Part shown: positions 9,860-17,669 of the stretch, in pieces | How the letters are laid out: every line of letters begins with the position of its first letter | Numbering within the stretch: the first letter of the stretch is position 1 | Source: Candidatus Zhuqueibacterota bacterium | GTDB taxonomy: Bacteria; Zhuqueibacterota; Zhuqueibacteria; Oceanimicrobiales; Oceanimicrobiaceae | DNA: 64,000 nucleotides | Assembly (NCBI GenBank): GCA_029262055.1 | Contig: JAJDAD010000057.1 | Coordinates: 1 to 64,000 of the forward strand | Direction: 5' to 3' | Made by a program: the position numbers and the translations under genes | The notes under the pieces: model-generated | Told to the model about the DNA's origin: nothing | What the model saw: the letters and a program-made list of their open reading frames with translations, nothing else | Databases searched by the model: none

Positions 9860-10684
9860 TTAGGCTGCAGACGACTTTCGGTTCATCAGGCTGCGGACAA
9901 TGCCGGAGAGAAGCAGAAACACCCCGAACGTGCAGACAATGGCAGCGCCGGTCGGCACGTCAAGCCCGACCGATGCGATAATGCCGAAAAGACTGGCCAG
10001 GACGCCCAGGCTCCAGCCAATCAGGAGGCGGGTCTTGAAATTATCCGAAAAAAGTACGGCGCACACCGAAGGCACCACCAGGTACGAAAAAACCAGCAGC
10101 ACGCCCGCAATCAGTACGGAGCTGGTAACCACAAAACCAAAGGACACGTAGAAGCAAAAGTCCCAAAACCGCACCGGCAAACCCTCATCGTACGCTTTTT
10201 GCGGGTTAAGGGAGATAGTCATGAACTTACTACGGAAAATGTAGTGAAAGGCCCCGATCAGGCTGTAGAGCAGGCCGGTCAGGATGACTTTGTCCCAGTC
10301 CACGAACAGGATGCTGCCGACCAGCATGCCCTTGATATGCTCCGTTCCTTCCGGAGCCTGGTCCATGACCAAGATGAATCCGGCAGCGGAAACAGCGTAG
10401 ACAATTCCGATAATCGCCTCTTGCGGCACGCGCTCATCTTTAACCCGGGTTAGGGCAAAAATTGTGGCGCCAACGATGGTAAAGGAAAGCCCTAACAGAT
10501 ATGAAACCGTGCCGCCGTAATCGAACCCCAATACCGCCCCTATCGCCGTCCCCAACGCAGCTACTTGTGCCAATGAAAGATCGACAAAGATCACTTTCCT
10601 TTCGATTACGTGGATGCCGAGATACGCGTGGATACCCGTCAGGATCAAGCAAGCAGCAAAAGGTGGAAGAAGGAATTCAAGCAT
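9860..10684 (-). CDS. znuB: Metal ABC transporter permease (ZnuB/TroC family)
   Basis: A 274-residue polytopic protein with about seven to eight membrane helices. It matches the ABC-3 family permeases for Zn2+ or Mn2+, including the cytoplasmic coupling stretch FVDLSLAQVAALGTAIG and FVVTSSVLIAGVLLVFSYL. It follows the binding-protein gene by 21 bases. No cognate ATP-binding (ZnuC) gene is present anywhere in the window, so the ATPase must be encoded elsewhere or the set is incomplete. Zinc rather than manganese is inferred from the divergent folE2 gene. Confidence 0.85.
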   Translation of the reverse strand: MLEFLLPPFAACLILTGIHAYLGIHVIERKVIFVDLSLAQVAALGTAIGAVLGFDYGGTVSYLLGLSFTIVGATIFALTRVKDERVPQEAIIGIVYAVSAAGFILVMDQAPEGTEHIKGMLVGSILFVDWDKVILTGLLYSLIGAFHYIFRSKFMTISLNPQKAYDEGLPVRFWDFCFYVSFGFVVTSSVLIAGVLLVFSYLVVPSVCAVLFSDNFKTRLLIGWSLGVLASLFGIIASVGLDVPTGAAIVCTFGVFLLLSGIVRSLMNRKSSAA

Positions 10685-10705
10685 CTTATTGGGTCCGCTG
10701 CACAG

Positions 10706-11653
10706 TTACTGGCTATTTCGAAACGCTGCCAGCAGCATCGTGATGTTATGTTCAAACAGATCGAAATACGTTATGATTTGGGGAAACGCGCCTACCGATG
10801 GCGCCATGGCTACCACTTTCGCTCCGGTCCTCCTGGCGAGCGACTGCGCCGGCTTATCATCAAAGTAAGGGGAGATGATAATCGTCTTTAGCTTCTCGTC
10901 TCTCATTTGCTTTATGACTGAAACCAAATGCGATGGCGCGGGCGGAATCCCCGGCTTTGGCTCGATAAACCCGACAATGTCGATGCCAAAGGCCTGCTCG
11001 AAGTATGGCCAGCTATTGTGATACGCAATGATTCTTGTGCCAGCGTAAGGCGCCATCAAAGTGCTCCAGTGCTGGTAGGCAGAGTCAATTCTCGCCGCGA
11101 AGCGATCCGTGTTCCTGCGATAAAAGGCCTCATCGTCCGGTCTGATTGCCTTGAGAGCGTTGTAGATGTTCTCCGCGATCACTTTGCCGTTTCTGGGATC
11201 GAGCCAGTAATGGGGATTGCCGAAGACATGGATGTCACCGCCGGCCCGCATCGTTGACGGATCTACCTGCGGCACTTCCAGCAGGTCCACCCCGTGCGCG
11301 CCGTTTACCAGCCCGCTGCCGCCAAAATAGATCCTCTTGTTGCGCGCCGCTTCCAGGAGGGGTGGCACCCAGCCAACCTCGAGATCGAGACCAATCTGGA
11401 CAAAAAGATCCGCCTTATTCAACCGAAGCACAAAGCTCGGCTTGGCGTCGACAAAGTGTGGATCCTGGTATCCTTTCGCAATTGCAAAGACGTCCACCGT
11501 CGACCCGCCAACTTGTTCCACAATGTACTTCAAGTCCGGCAGGGTTGTTACCACCTTTACGCCGCCGTTGGCACGCAGCGACGTCTCCGGCCAAAGCACA
11601 ACCGCGGAAACGACTAGCCCCACTCTGAGGTACGTGACTATTCTATTCATCAT
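10706..11653 (-). CDS. znuA: Metal ABC transporter substrate-binding protein (ZnuA family)
   Basis: A 315-residue cluster A-I solute-binding protein with a signal peptide ending near residue 28. The metal ligands expected for the family can be read: His in GYQDPHF (about 66), His in NPHYWLD (about 148), His in AYHNSWPYF (about 213), and an acidic residue in SPYFDDKPA. There is no long His-rich loop of the kind some ZnuA proteins have, so Mn or Fe relatives cannot be excluded. An ATGATG start leaves two possible starts three bases apart. Confidence 0.87.
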   Translation of the reverse strand: MMNRIVTYLRVGLVVSAVVLWPETSLRANGGVKVVTTLPDLKYIVEQVGGSTVDVFAIAKGYQDPHFVDAKPSFVLRLNKADLFVQIGLDLEVGWVPPLLEAARNKRIYFGGSGLVNGAHGVDLLEVPQVDPSTMRAGGDIHVFGNPHYWLDPRNGKVIAENIYNALKAIRPDDEAFYRRNTDRFAARIDSAYQHWSTLMAPYAGTRIIAYHNSWPYFEQAFGIDIVGFIEPKPGIPPAPSHLVSVIKQMRDEKLKTIIISPYFDDKPAQSLARRTGAKVVAMAPSVGAFPQIITYFDLFEHNITMLLAAFRNSQ

Positions 11654-11829
11654 AGTTAACCGTTTTTATGCTGCGGCGCAGATCCCGCATGAAACGTTTC
11701 TGTCGCCTGGGAAAAGTCTTCTGCGATCTAATCCAGGCCCGTCCAATGCGACTGCGCAGCCTCCAAAAGATTCCTCGTGAATGACCGCGTTGTTAGAATT
11801 GCGCCCAGTATGCCCACCGATCATCCGGG

Positions 11830-13104
11830 TTAGTACTGGTGCGCACCATGAGCCCCAATCACGAACACGGCCCGCAATTTCACTTCAGCAAAACTATCGA
11901 AGAAATTGCCATTATTATATTTCACCTGCAGTTCTGCTTTTTCGAATTCGGTAACCAGAAACTGCAAAATCCCTGAGTACGCCAAGTGGTGGACGTCACT
12001 ATATTTAGGGTATTCGGAATAATCGAATAGGCCACCGACAAACCAGCGCGGCGCAAATTGATAACGCAAATGCGAGTAAAAACCCAAACTGTTGATGTCT
12101 GCCCTCCCGGTCTCGCGATTGCTCAGCAAGAACTCGCTGGTCCATTCGATGGACTGGTTTCTGTCCTGTAGGGGCCGCCACTTCACGGTCAGATCAGCAG
12201 CCAGCATATTTGTTGCATCGCCTGCTGCGTTGTTGGGCCCGGTAAGACCGGTGATGCCCAGCTCGAGCGTCGTGTTGTCATTCAGATCAAAGAAGTTCTT
12301 CAGATGTGCCAGGTAGAGCAGCCGGTTATTTTCAGCGCGTGTGAAGCTGGCGTTTTCTGCCGGGCCGCTGGTCACCTGGATTTGCAGCTCCTGAAAAAAG
12401 CGCTTGTTCGGCAGCAGCCAGTTGAGTCCAACTCCCTCATCGCCGAGGCCTTCACCGCCAAAGAAATTGCCATAAACCTGTGGCACCCCGATGAAATTGT
12501 AGGCATGCGGATGCGTCTCATTAATTTTCCCAAACTTGCTTCTGAATTTGCCGGCCTTGAGTTGGGTTGACAAAGGCAGGCTCAGGAATGTGATGTAGGC
12601 TTCTTCCAACTCAGGATTAAAACCGCCCTCCTCCTCTTCTTCCTCCGCTGCCGCGTCAGCTCCGGGATTGAGCGCGGCCTCCTGCTCCTTCACAAATGTC
12701 ACGAAAAAGTCCGCCTTCGCAAACGGATCGACCACGGCCTGGAAGGCAAACTCAGACTCTTCCATGCCTAGATCGATGTTGCGCTCGACGCCATCAAACG
12801 AGGTGGCGTTGCCGAATACCGAACCGACAACGCTGATGTTGGGATTCATATTTTGAAAAAAACTGCGCCGCGCGGCAAGGGTGGCCGCCGAAATTGCGGG
12901 CTCTTTTCTTTCATCTTGCGTGCCTTGTTGCGGGTTCAGGCCAAGCTCTTCAGCCAGTTCTTTTTCGAGAGCCGATTGACTTGTGTCGCTCTTGCTCTCC
13001 TGCTGAACAGTAGCCCGTGACTCCACGCTTGTTCCAGCGGAAGCCGCCATGAGTATGGCTGGAAAGACGATTGAGGTCAAAGTGACCCATCTTTGTAATA
13101 ACAT
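11830..13104 (-). CDS. Putative outer membrane beta-barrel protein of the metal operon
   Basis: A 424-residue exported protein with an N-terminal signal sequence (LTSIVFPAILMAASAG). After a charged stretch it shows long alternating polar/hydrophobic strands (LQIQVTSGPAENASFT, WFVGGLFDYSEYPKYS) and many aromatic residues, typical of porin-like barrels. There is an acidic run of Glu near residue 155 and a histidine at the C-terminal HGAHQY. The ATG at 13102-13104 is chosen because GGAGGAG precedes it. It lies upstream of znuA in the same direction, so a channel for metal entry across the outer membrane is plausible. I cannot name a specific family. Confidence 0.65.
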   Translation of the reverse strand: MLLQRWVTLTSIVFPAILMAASAGTSVESRATVQQESKSDTSQSALEKELAEELGLNPQQGTQDERKEPAISAATLAARRSFFQNMNPNISVVGSVFGNATSFDGVERNIDLGMEESEFAFQAVVDPFAKADFFVTFVKEQEAALNPGADAAAEEEEEEGGFNPELEEAYITFLSLPLSTQLKAGKFRSKFGKINETHPHAYNFIGVPQVYGNFFGGEGLGDEGVGLNWLLPNKRFFQELQIQVTSGPAENASFTRAENNRLLYLAHLKNFFDLNDNTTLELGITGLTGPNNAAGDATNMLAADLTVKWRPLQDRNQSIEWTSEFLLSNRETGRADINSLGFYSHLRYQFAPRWFVGGLFDYSEYPKYSDVHHLAYSGILQFLVTEFEKAELQVKYNNGNFFDSFAEVKLRAVFVIGAHGAHQY

Positions 13105-13144
13105 GACTCCTCCAAAAGTAAGGTGTACCAACCACGCGACGCCG

Positions 13145-13156
13145 TCTGACGTCAGA
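13145..13156. promoter_or_regulatory. 12-bp perfect palindrome upstream of the barrel gene
   Basis: TCTGACGTCAGA reads the same on both strands. It sits about 40 bases upstream of the start of the barrel-protein gene and just before the end of the preceding small gene. It could be an operator, for example for a zinc-responsive regulator, but it does not match a Zur box that I recognise. A single 12-bp palindrome can occur by chance. Confidence 0.25.
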
Positions 13157-13161
13157 TGTGG

Positions 13162-13509
13162 TTATACATACTTAGGAAAGAGTCGAGGGGGAGCTCTGAG
13201 GCGGTAAAAGGCTAAAGATGTCTGGCTGGAGAAACGGTCTTTGCAGGAAGAAGAGTGGTGCTGCTCCTGAAAGCTGGGGGTCGCCCGGAATGTGGCTGCC
13301 AGGCCAGCTTTGGCTACGGCGAAAAAACAGGCAACACAAACGGGTATGAGGACCTGAGGTCCCCTGGCATCGTCTTCGGAAGTCCCGCTTTCCGCGACAC
13401 TGCTCGCAACTTGTCCAAAGCGGTGGTGGTGGGACAATTCCACAACCGAGCTCACCAGCAGAAGAATGGAGCAAAGCAGAGATATCAGGAGTTTTTGGGA
13501 TTTGGTCAT
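13162..13509 (-). CDS. Small secreted or membrane-anchored His/Cys protein, unknown
   Basis: A 115-residue protein starting at ATG 13507-13509 (MTKSQKLLISLLCSILLLVSS). The hydrophobic N-terminus is a signal or anchor, followed by ELSHHHRFG, a VCVAC pair, and a late QEQHHSSSC. The His and Cys pattern suggests metal contact and resembles short DUF2946-like proteins found beside metal transport genes, but I cannot assign a family. It lies first in the metal-uptake operon, 57 bases upstream of the barrel gene start, and is divergent from folE2. Confidence 0.5.
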   Translation of the reverse strand: MTKSQKLLISLLCSILLLVSSVVELSHHHRFGQVASSVAESGTSEDDARGPQVLIPVCVACFFAVAKAGLAATFRATPSFQEQHHSSSCKDRFSSQTSLAFYRLRAPPRLFPKYV

Positions 13510-13852
13510 AACTCTGTCAGGGAGATTAAGCAATCGCGATTAATATAGTCGGTAGAAACTGTCATTGCAAGGTTTTTTTACGCATGACACCAAACCCCAA
13601 GTGATGCCGGCCCTTGACTTTCAGTCACGTTATGCGTAGTCTATCAACTGCAACCGCACGTGGAATGTCAACTTATTTCGTCCGGGTCTGCGGCCCGCAC
13701 TACCTCTGGGCGGGCCCAAAACGCGTTCCACACTTCTGGTCTCCAGTAGATTTGATCTCGCTTACAAACTGCAAGCCAGAATCACAAGCTGAAATTTCAG
13801 GCCCGGTTTTGATGTTATAGATCTCATGATCCTATTTTGATCAGGAGGAAAT
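13510..13852. promoter_or_regulatory. Divergent intergenic region between the metal operon and folE2
   Basis: About 340 bases separate two divergent transcription units that are often both zinc-responsive, so shared control elements are expected here. TACGCATGAC near 13580 and GTTATGCGTA near 13629 form an imperfect inverted repeat about 50 bases apart. No canonical Zur box could be recognised. A clear ribosome binding site, AGGAGG, lies just before the folE2 start. Confidence 0.35.
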
Positions 13853-14857
13853 ATGAAATACACGAAACCCACGAATATCAGTTCTTTGACCAATATCGCC
13901 GGAAGCAACGGCAACGGCTCCAAGGGCAATTTGGATAAAAAAGTGCGGGACCTCAAACAGCAGTATGATCACGGGTTCGAGGCAACGCCGGAATATATTG
14001 AAACTCTCCCCGACATGCAGAACTCGGAAAACAACAGTCCCAAGGTAGACATTCAGCATGTCGGTATTCAGAATTTCAAAATACCTCTGGAAATCGCCAC
14101 GCGGCAAGGCGGGATGCAGCACGTGCACTGTTCCGTCACCGGCACGGTTTCGCTCAAGGCCTTCAAAAAGGGCATCAATATGAGCCGGATTATTCGTACT
14201 TTTTATGAATATGAAGAGTGCGACCTGCACGCCGGGACCCTGCAAAATGTGGTCAAGGAGTACTTACAAAGGCTGGAAGCATGCTCCGCACGGTTGGCGA
14301 TTGCGTTCGACTATCCGATCAAGCAGAAAAGTCTGCGCAGTGGCCTGAGCGGGTACCAGTACTATCCGGTGGTGTTTGAAACCGTCACGACCTCGAAAGA
14401 GGAGGTGCAGCAGTTCCTCCACGTCGACTTCGAGTATTCGTCCGCCTGCCCGTGCAGCTATGAATTGAGTTTGCACGCCAATCTCCACAAAGGAGTCGCC
14501 GCCGTGCCGCACAGTCAAAGATCCGTGGCTAGGCTGTCACTCGAATACGACGGTTTTCTCTGGATAGAAGAAGTGGTGGAGATGTGCCAGCGGGCTTTGC
14601 AGACGGAAACGCAAGTCATGGTGAAGCGGGAGGACGAGCAAGCCTTTGCGGAAATGAATGCCGCCCATCTGAAATTCGTGGAAGACGCGGTGCGCTTGTT
14701 GCACGAAGAGCTTAACCAGGAAAAGCGCATTAAGGATTTTCGGATTTTTGCGTCGCACCAGGAATCGCTGCATTCTCACGATGCAATCAGCGTCCTGGTC
14801 AAAGGCGTGCCCGGTGGTTTTGCGGCTCACATCGACCCCTTCGCTTATCCTAGCTAA
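13853..14857 (+). CDS. folE2: GTP cyclohydrolase FolE2 (type IB)
   Basis: A 334-residue enzyme that converts GTP to dihydroneopterin triphosphate, the first step of folate and pterin synthesis. It belongs to the type IB family, which can use metals other than zinc and in several bacteria replaces zinc-dependent FolE when zinc is scarce. Family hallmarks are visible: DIQHVGIQNFKIPL, SVTGTVSL, SACPCSYELS (active-site Cys region) and VPHSQRSVARL. The N-terminal ~50 residues are Asn- and Gly-rich and look flexible. It is divergent from the znu-like operon. AGGAGGAAAT precedes the ATG. Confidence 0.92.
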   Translation: MKYTKPTNISSLTNIAGSNGNGSKGNLDKKVRDLKQQYDHGFEATPEYIETLPDMQNSENNSPKVDIQHVGIQNFKIPLEIATRQGGMQHVHCSVTGTVSLKAFKKGINMSRIIRTFYEYEECDLHAGTLQNVVKEYLQRLEACSARLAIAFDYPIKQKSLRSGLSGYQYYPVVFETVTTSKEEVQQFLHVDFEYSSACPCSYELSLHANLHKGVAAVPHSQRSVARLSLEYDGFLWIEEVVEMCQRALQTETQVMVKREDEQAFAEMNAAHLKFVEDAVRLLHEELNQEKRIKDFRIFASHQESLHSHDAISVLVKGVPGGFAAHIDPFAYPS

Positions 14858-15065
14858 ACAGGCCTTGTCCTAATCCTTCGTCCGGAAGTGCCTGGCGCGT
14901 GGCATGTGCCGGGGGCTTCAGAGTCCTCTGCGGTTGGCCGGCTCTCCCTTCGCCGGGCCAGCGTACGTTGTCGGCACGCCCCAAAAAAGCATTGTTAAAC
15001 CAAAAATTTGTACTATATTTATCGTTCATCAAAATCAGTCAAAACAAATCTAAGAATCTCCCAAA

Positions 15066-16862
15066 ATGTCGCAACCCGAAAATTACGAAAGCACGCAGCT
15101 TTACAAAATCAGGCACTCCCTGGCGCATGTCATGGCCCAGGCCGTGCTTGAGATGTTTCCGAACGGCAAAGTCGCCATTGGCCCGCCCATCGAAGATGGC
15201 TTCTACTATGACTTTGACTTGCCGCGCGCCCTGACGTCCGACGATCTGGCCGCCATCGAAAAACGCATGCGCAACATCGTCAAGCAGCGCCACACGTTCG
15301 CTTTCCGCGAGCTCAGTGCAGACGCCGCCAAAAAGCTCTTTGTCGATCAGCCCTACAAGATCGAGCTAATCGAAGGCCTGGAGGCCGGTGGCCTGGACGA
15401 CAACGGCGAGCCGCTGCCTGAAGACCAAAAGCCGGTGATCACCACCTACAAGCACGACACATTTGAAGATTTGTGCAAGGGCCCGCACGTCGAGGATCTT
15501 GGCAAGATCAACCCTAAGTCCTTTAGGTTGCTGAGTGTGGCAGGCGCTTACTGGCGCGGTGATGAAAAGCGTGCGCAACTGCAACGGATTTACGGAACGG
15601 CGTGGGAAAACTCCCAGGAGCTGCAAGACTATCTGCACAAGCTGGCAGAAGCCAAAAAGCGCGATCACCGCAAACTTGGCAAAGAGCTCGACCTTTTCAG
15701 CAGTGATTCCGATGAAATCGGCAATGGGCTGATTTTGTGGCATCCCAAAGGTGCGCTCATGCGTCACCTGATCGAAGAATTCTACCGCAATGAGCACCTC
15801 AAGAACGGCTACGATCTGGTCAGCACACCGCACATCGGGCGCGGCAAGCTCTGGCAGACCAGTGGCCACCTCGATTTTTACAAAGAGGGCATGTACTCCT
15901 CGATGGAAATCGATGAGCAGGACTACTATCTCAAGCCGATGAACTGTCCGTTTCACATCATGGTTTACAAAAACAGTAAGCGTTCCTATCGCGAGCTGCC
16001 CATGCGCTATTCGGAATGGGGGACGGTTTATCGCTATGAACGCAGCGGCACCCTGCACGGACTCTTGCGGGTACGCGGCTTTACCCAGGACGACGCCCAT
16101 CACTTCGTCCGGCCAGACCAATTGGACGAAGAGATAGACTTCACTTTGAAGTTCAGCGTCCACATGTTGCGCAGCTTCGGCTTTGAGGACATCCAGGCTT
16201 ATCTCAGCACGCAGCCGGCGGAAAAATCAGTCGGCGCTGCCGCTGACTGGCGCAAAGCCGAAAGTGCATTGGAAGCCTCGCTCAAACGCTCAGGCCTGAG
16301 TTATGAGCTTGATGCCGGCGGCGGCGCATTTTACGGCCCCAAGATCGATCTCAAAATCAAAGACGCCATCGGCCGCGCCTGGCAGCTCAGCACCATTCAG
16401 GTGGACTTCAATCTGCCCGAACGCTTTGATATGACCTTCATCGGGCAGGACGGCCAGGAACACCGGCCGTTCATGGTACACCGGGCGCTACTCGGCAGCC
16501 TGGAGCGATTTTTCGGCATCCTGGTGGAGCACTACGCCGGCGCCTTTCCGGTCTGGCTGGCCCCGGTGCAGGCGATCCTCATCCCCATCGCGGACCGGCA
16601 CATTGAGTACGCCAACAAAGTCTGCGACAGCCTGAAAGAGGCCGGCATTCGCGCTGAAGTCGATGACGGCGGCGACCGCATGGGCAATAAGATCCGCAAA
16701 GCGCAGGGACAAAAAATACCCTACATGCTGGTCGTAGGCGACAAGGAAATGGACGCGGAAGAAGTAGCCGTACGCCTGCGGAATGGCGAAGATCTCGGAC
16801 CGAAATCCGTGGCCGCCTTCTCTGAAATCGCCCTGCAGGCTGTCGCAGACAAGCTCGCGTAA
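15066..16862 (+). CDS. thrS: Threonine-tRNA ligase lacking the TGS domain
   Basis: A 598-residue threonyl-tRNA synthetase. The family is usually about 640 residues and starts with a TGS domain; this protein begins almost directly at the editing domain (RHSLAHVMAQAV with H17 and H21, then GPPIEDGFYYDF). Class II motif 2 (RYERSGTLHGLLRVRGF), the zinc-binding Cys region (MNCPFHIMVYKN), motif 3 (GSLERFFGILVEHY) and the C-terminal anticodon-binding domain are all present. The ATG at 15066 is the only clear start, and no in-frame TGS sequence is visible upstream. It is followed by two tRNA genes. Confidence 0.95.
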   Translation: MSQPENYESTQLYKIRHSLAHVMAQAVLEMFPNGKVAIGPPIEDGFYYDFDLPRALTSDDLAAIEKRMRNIVKQRHTFAFRELSADAAKKLFVDQPYKIELIEGLEAGGLDDNGEPLPEDQKPVITTYKHDTFEDLCKGPHVEDLGKINPKSFRLLSVAGAYWRGDEKRAQLQRIYGTAWENSQELQDYLHKLAEAKKRDHRKLGKELDLFSSDSDEIGNGLILWHPKGALMRHLIEEFYRNEHLKNGYDLVSTPHIGRGKLWQTSGHLDFYKEGMYSSMEIDEQDYYLKPMNCPFHIMVYKNSKRSYRELPMRYSEWGTVYRYERSGTLHGLLRVRGFTQDDAHHFVRPDQLDEEIDFTLKFSVHMLRSFGFEDIQAYLSTQPAEKSVGAAADWRKAESALEASLKRSGLSYELDAGGGAFYGPKIDLKIKDAIGRAWQLSTIQVDFNLPERFDMTFIGQDGQEHRPFMVHRALLGSLERFFGILVEHYAGAFPVWLAPVQAILIPIADRHIEYANKVCDSLKEAGIRAEVDDGGDRMGNKIRKAQGQKIPYMLVVGDKEMDAEEVAVRLRNGEDLGPKSVAAFSEIALQAVADKLA

Positions 16863-17134
16863 CGCCTCTCCGCCGCACGCTATCCCGCTTTGAACGCTTC
16901 GGGACGTCAGGGTTGTCTGATTTCCCGGCTTTGACAATCCTGCGTTCAACTTCCCGCACAGGCGTCCGCCGGGTGCGGCCCTCACCCCTGTTTGTTAAAC
17001 CGTGCTCGTCTGGATGCACCGCAGTGAGCCGCTCCGATCCGGCGCGGAGACTCAGGCGCCACCCCACCCTGCGAGCAGTCAGGACAGACTCATAGAAGCA
17101 ACATCAAAATGGTCAATTTGCGGGAAAATAGTCC

Positions 17135-17162
17135 TTGCATGTTAGGGAAATATTGCTAAAAT
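17135..17162 (+). promoter_or_regulatory. Sigma-70-type promoter for the tRNA pair
   Basis: TTGCAT (17135-17140) and TAAAAT (17157-17162) are separated by 16 bases and lie about 13 bases upstream of the tRNA-His start, which fits a housekeeping promoter. The about 270 bases between thrS and this promoter hold no gene that I can support. Confidence 0.55.
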
Positions 17163-17175
17163 ATATGTCTGTTTT

Positions 17176-17249
17176 GGTGGGCGTAGCTCAACTGGCAGAG
17201 CACCAGATTGTGGATCTGGTCGTTGGGGGTTCAAGTCCCCTCGCTCACC
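17176..17249 (+). tRNA. tRNA-His (GTG)
   Basis: A full cloverleaf can be drawn. The extra 5' G (position -1) pairs with the C discriminator, as expected for tRNA-His. The acceptor stem is GTGGGCG with CGCTCAC. The anticodon stem CCAGA/TCTGG encloses TTGTGGA with anticodon GTG. The T arm contains GGTTCAAGTCC. CCA is not encoded. Confidence 0.95.
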
Positions 17250-17269
17250 CTCTTCTCCCGGCACAATAT

Positions 17270-17342
17270 GTCCCCTTCGTCTAGTGGCCTAGGACTCAGG
17301 ACTTTCATTCCTGCAACAGGGGTTCGACTCCCCTAGGGGACG
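17270..17342 (+). tRNA. tRNA-Glu (TTC)
   Basis: The acceptor stem GTCCCCT pairs with AGGGGAC, discriminator G. The anticodon arm CAGGA/TCCTG encloses CTTTCAT with anticodon TTC. The T arm has GGTTCGACTCC. It lies 20 bases after tRNA-His and is probably co-transcribed. Its 3' end is repeated at 31168, marking the boundary of the accessory island. Confidence 0.95.
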
Positions 17343-17348
17343 CAAACC
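17329..17348 (+). repeat. Left island boundary: 3' end of tRNA-Glu (attL-like)
   Basis: The 20 bases TCCCCTAGGGGACGCAAACC cover the last part of tRNA-Glu and six bases beyond. The identical sequence recurs at 31168-31187 in the same orientation, 13.8 kb away. In both places it is followed by a near-identical hairpin and T run. tRNA 3' ends are the usual targets of tyrosine-type integrases. No integrase gene remains in the island. Confidence 0.65.
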
Positions 17349-17356
17349 TTTGCAAC

Positions 17357-17393
17357 AGGCAGAACTCCATCATCCGGAGGTTCTGCCTTTTTT
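17357..17393 (+). terminator. Rho-independent terminator after tRNA-Glu
   Basis: AGGCAGAACTCC and GGAGGTTCTGCCT form a strong stem with one bulge, followed by TTTTTT. It ends the tRNA-His/tRNA-Glu transcript. A closely similar copy is at 31197-31233. Confidence 0.8.
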
Positions 17394-17626
17394 GTATTGA
17401 ACGGTGTCGTGTATTTAAACCACAACTTGGGGAAGCCACACTGATCGCAATATTTTGGATTATAGTCCTCCTGACTAATTCTAATTCTTCGGATTAATTT
17501 ACTCTGACTCTCAGTTCTTACTTAGAATCGAGGTCATCCTGAGCGCCCGGCAACAGCCGGCTCAAAAAGTCTAACGTCCGGGAAAAATTGGCGCTTCATT
17601 GAAAGGCTCACCGATCCTCCAAAAAC

Positions 17627-17669
17627 TCAGAGTTTCAGAGACCAGAGGCTTCAGAGATCAGAGGAATGG
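17627..17669 (-). repeat. 43-bp block 3' of VR-A (candidate IMH region)
   Basis: This block is identical, or nearly so, next to all three variable repeats (also 23502-23544 and 27369-27411) and covers the end of each target gene and the bases beyond its stop. In the coding direction it contains two tandem 16-base units, CCTCTGATCTCTGAAG and CCTCTGGTCTCTGAAA. The template repeat lacks this block; there the corresponding flank is different (AAGAGGAGCGT on the plus strand). It therefore has the position and behaviour expected of the element that marks VR as recipient. Confidence 0.55.

Noticed and set aside
8719-13509. znuC-like ATPase in the metal operon
   Set aside because: No Walker A or LSGGQ sequence occurs in this stretch. 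The ATPase at 4847-5551 is LolD-like and belongs to the MacB-type operon.
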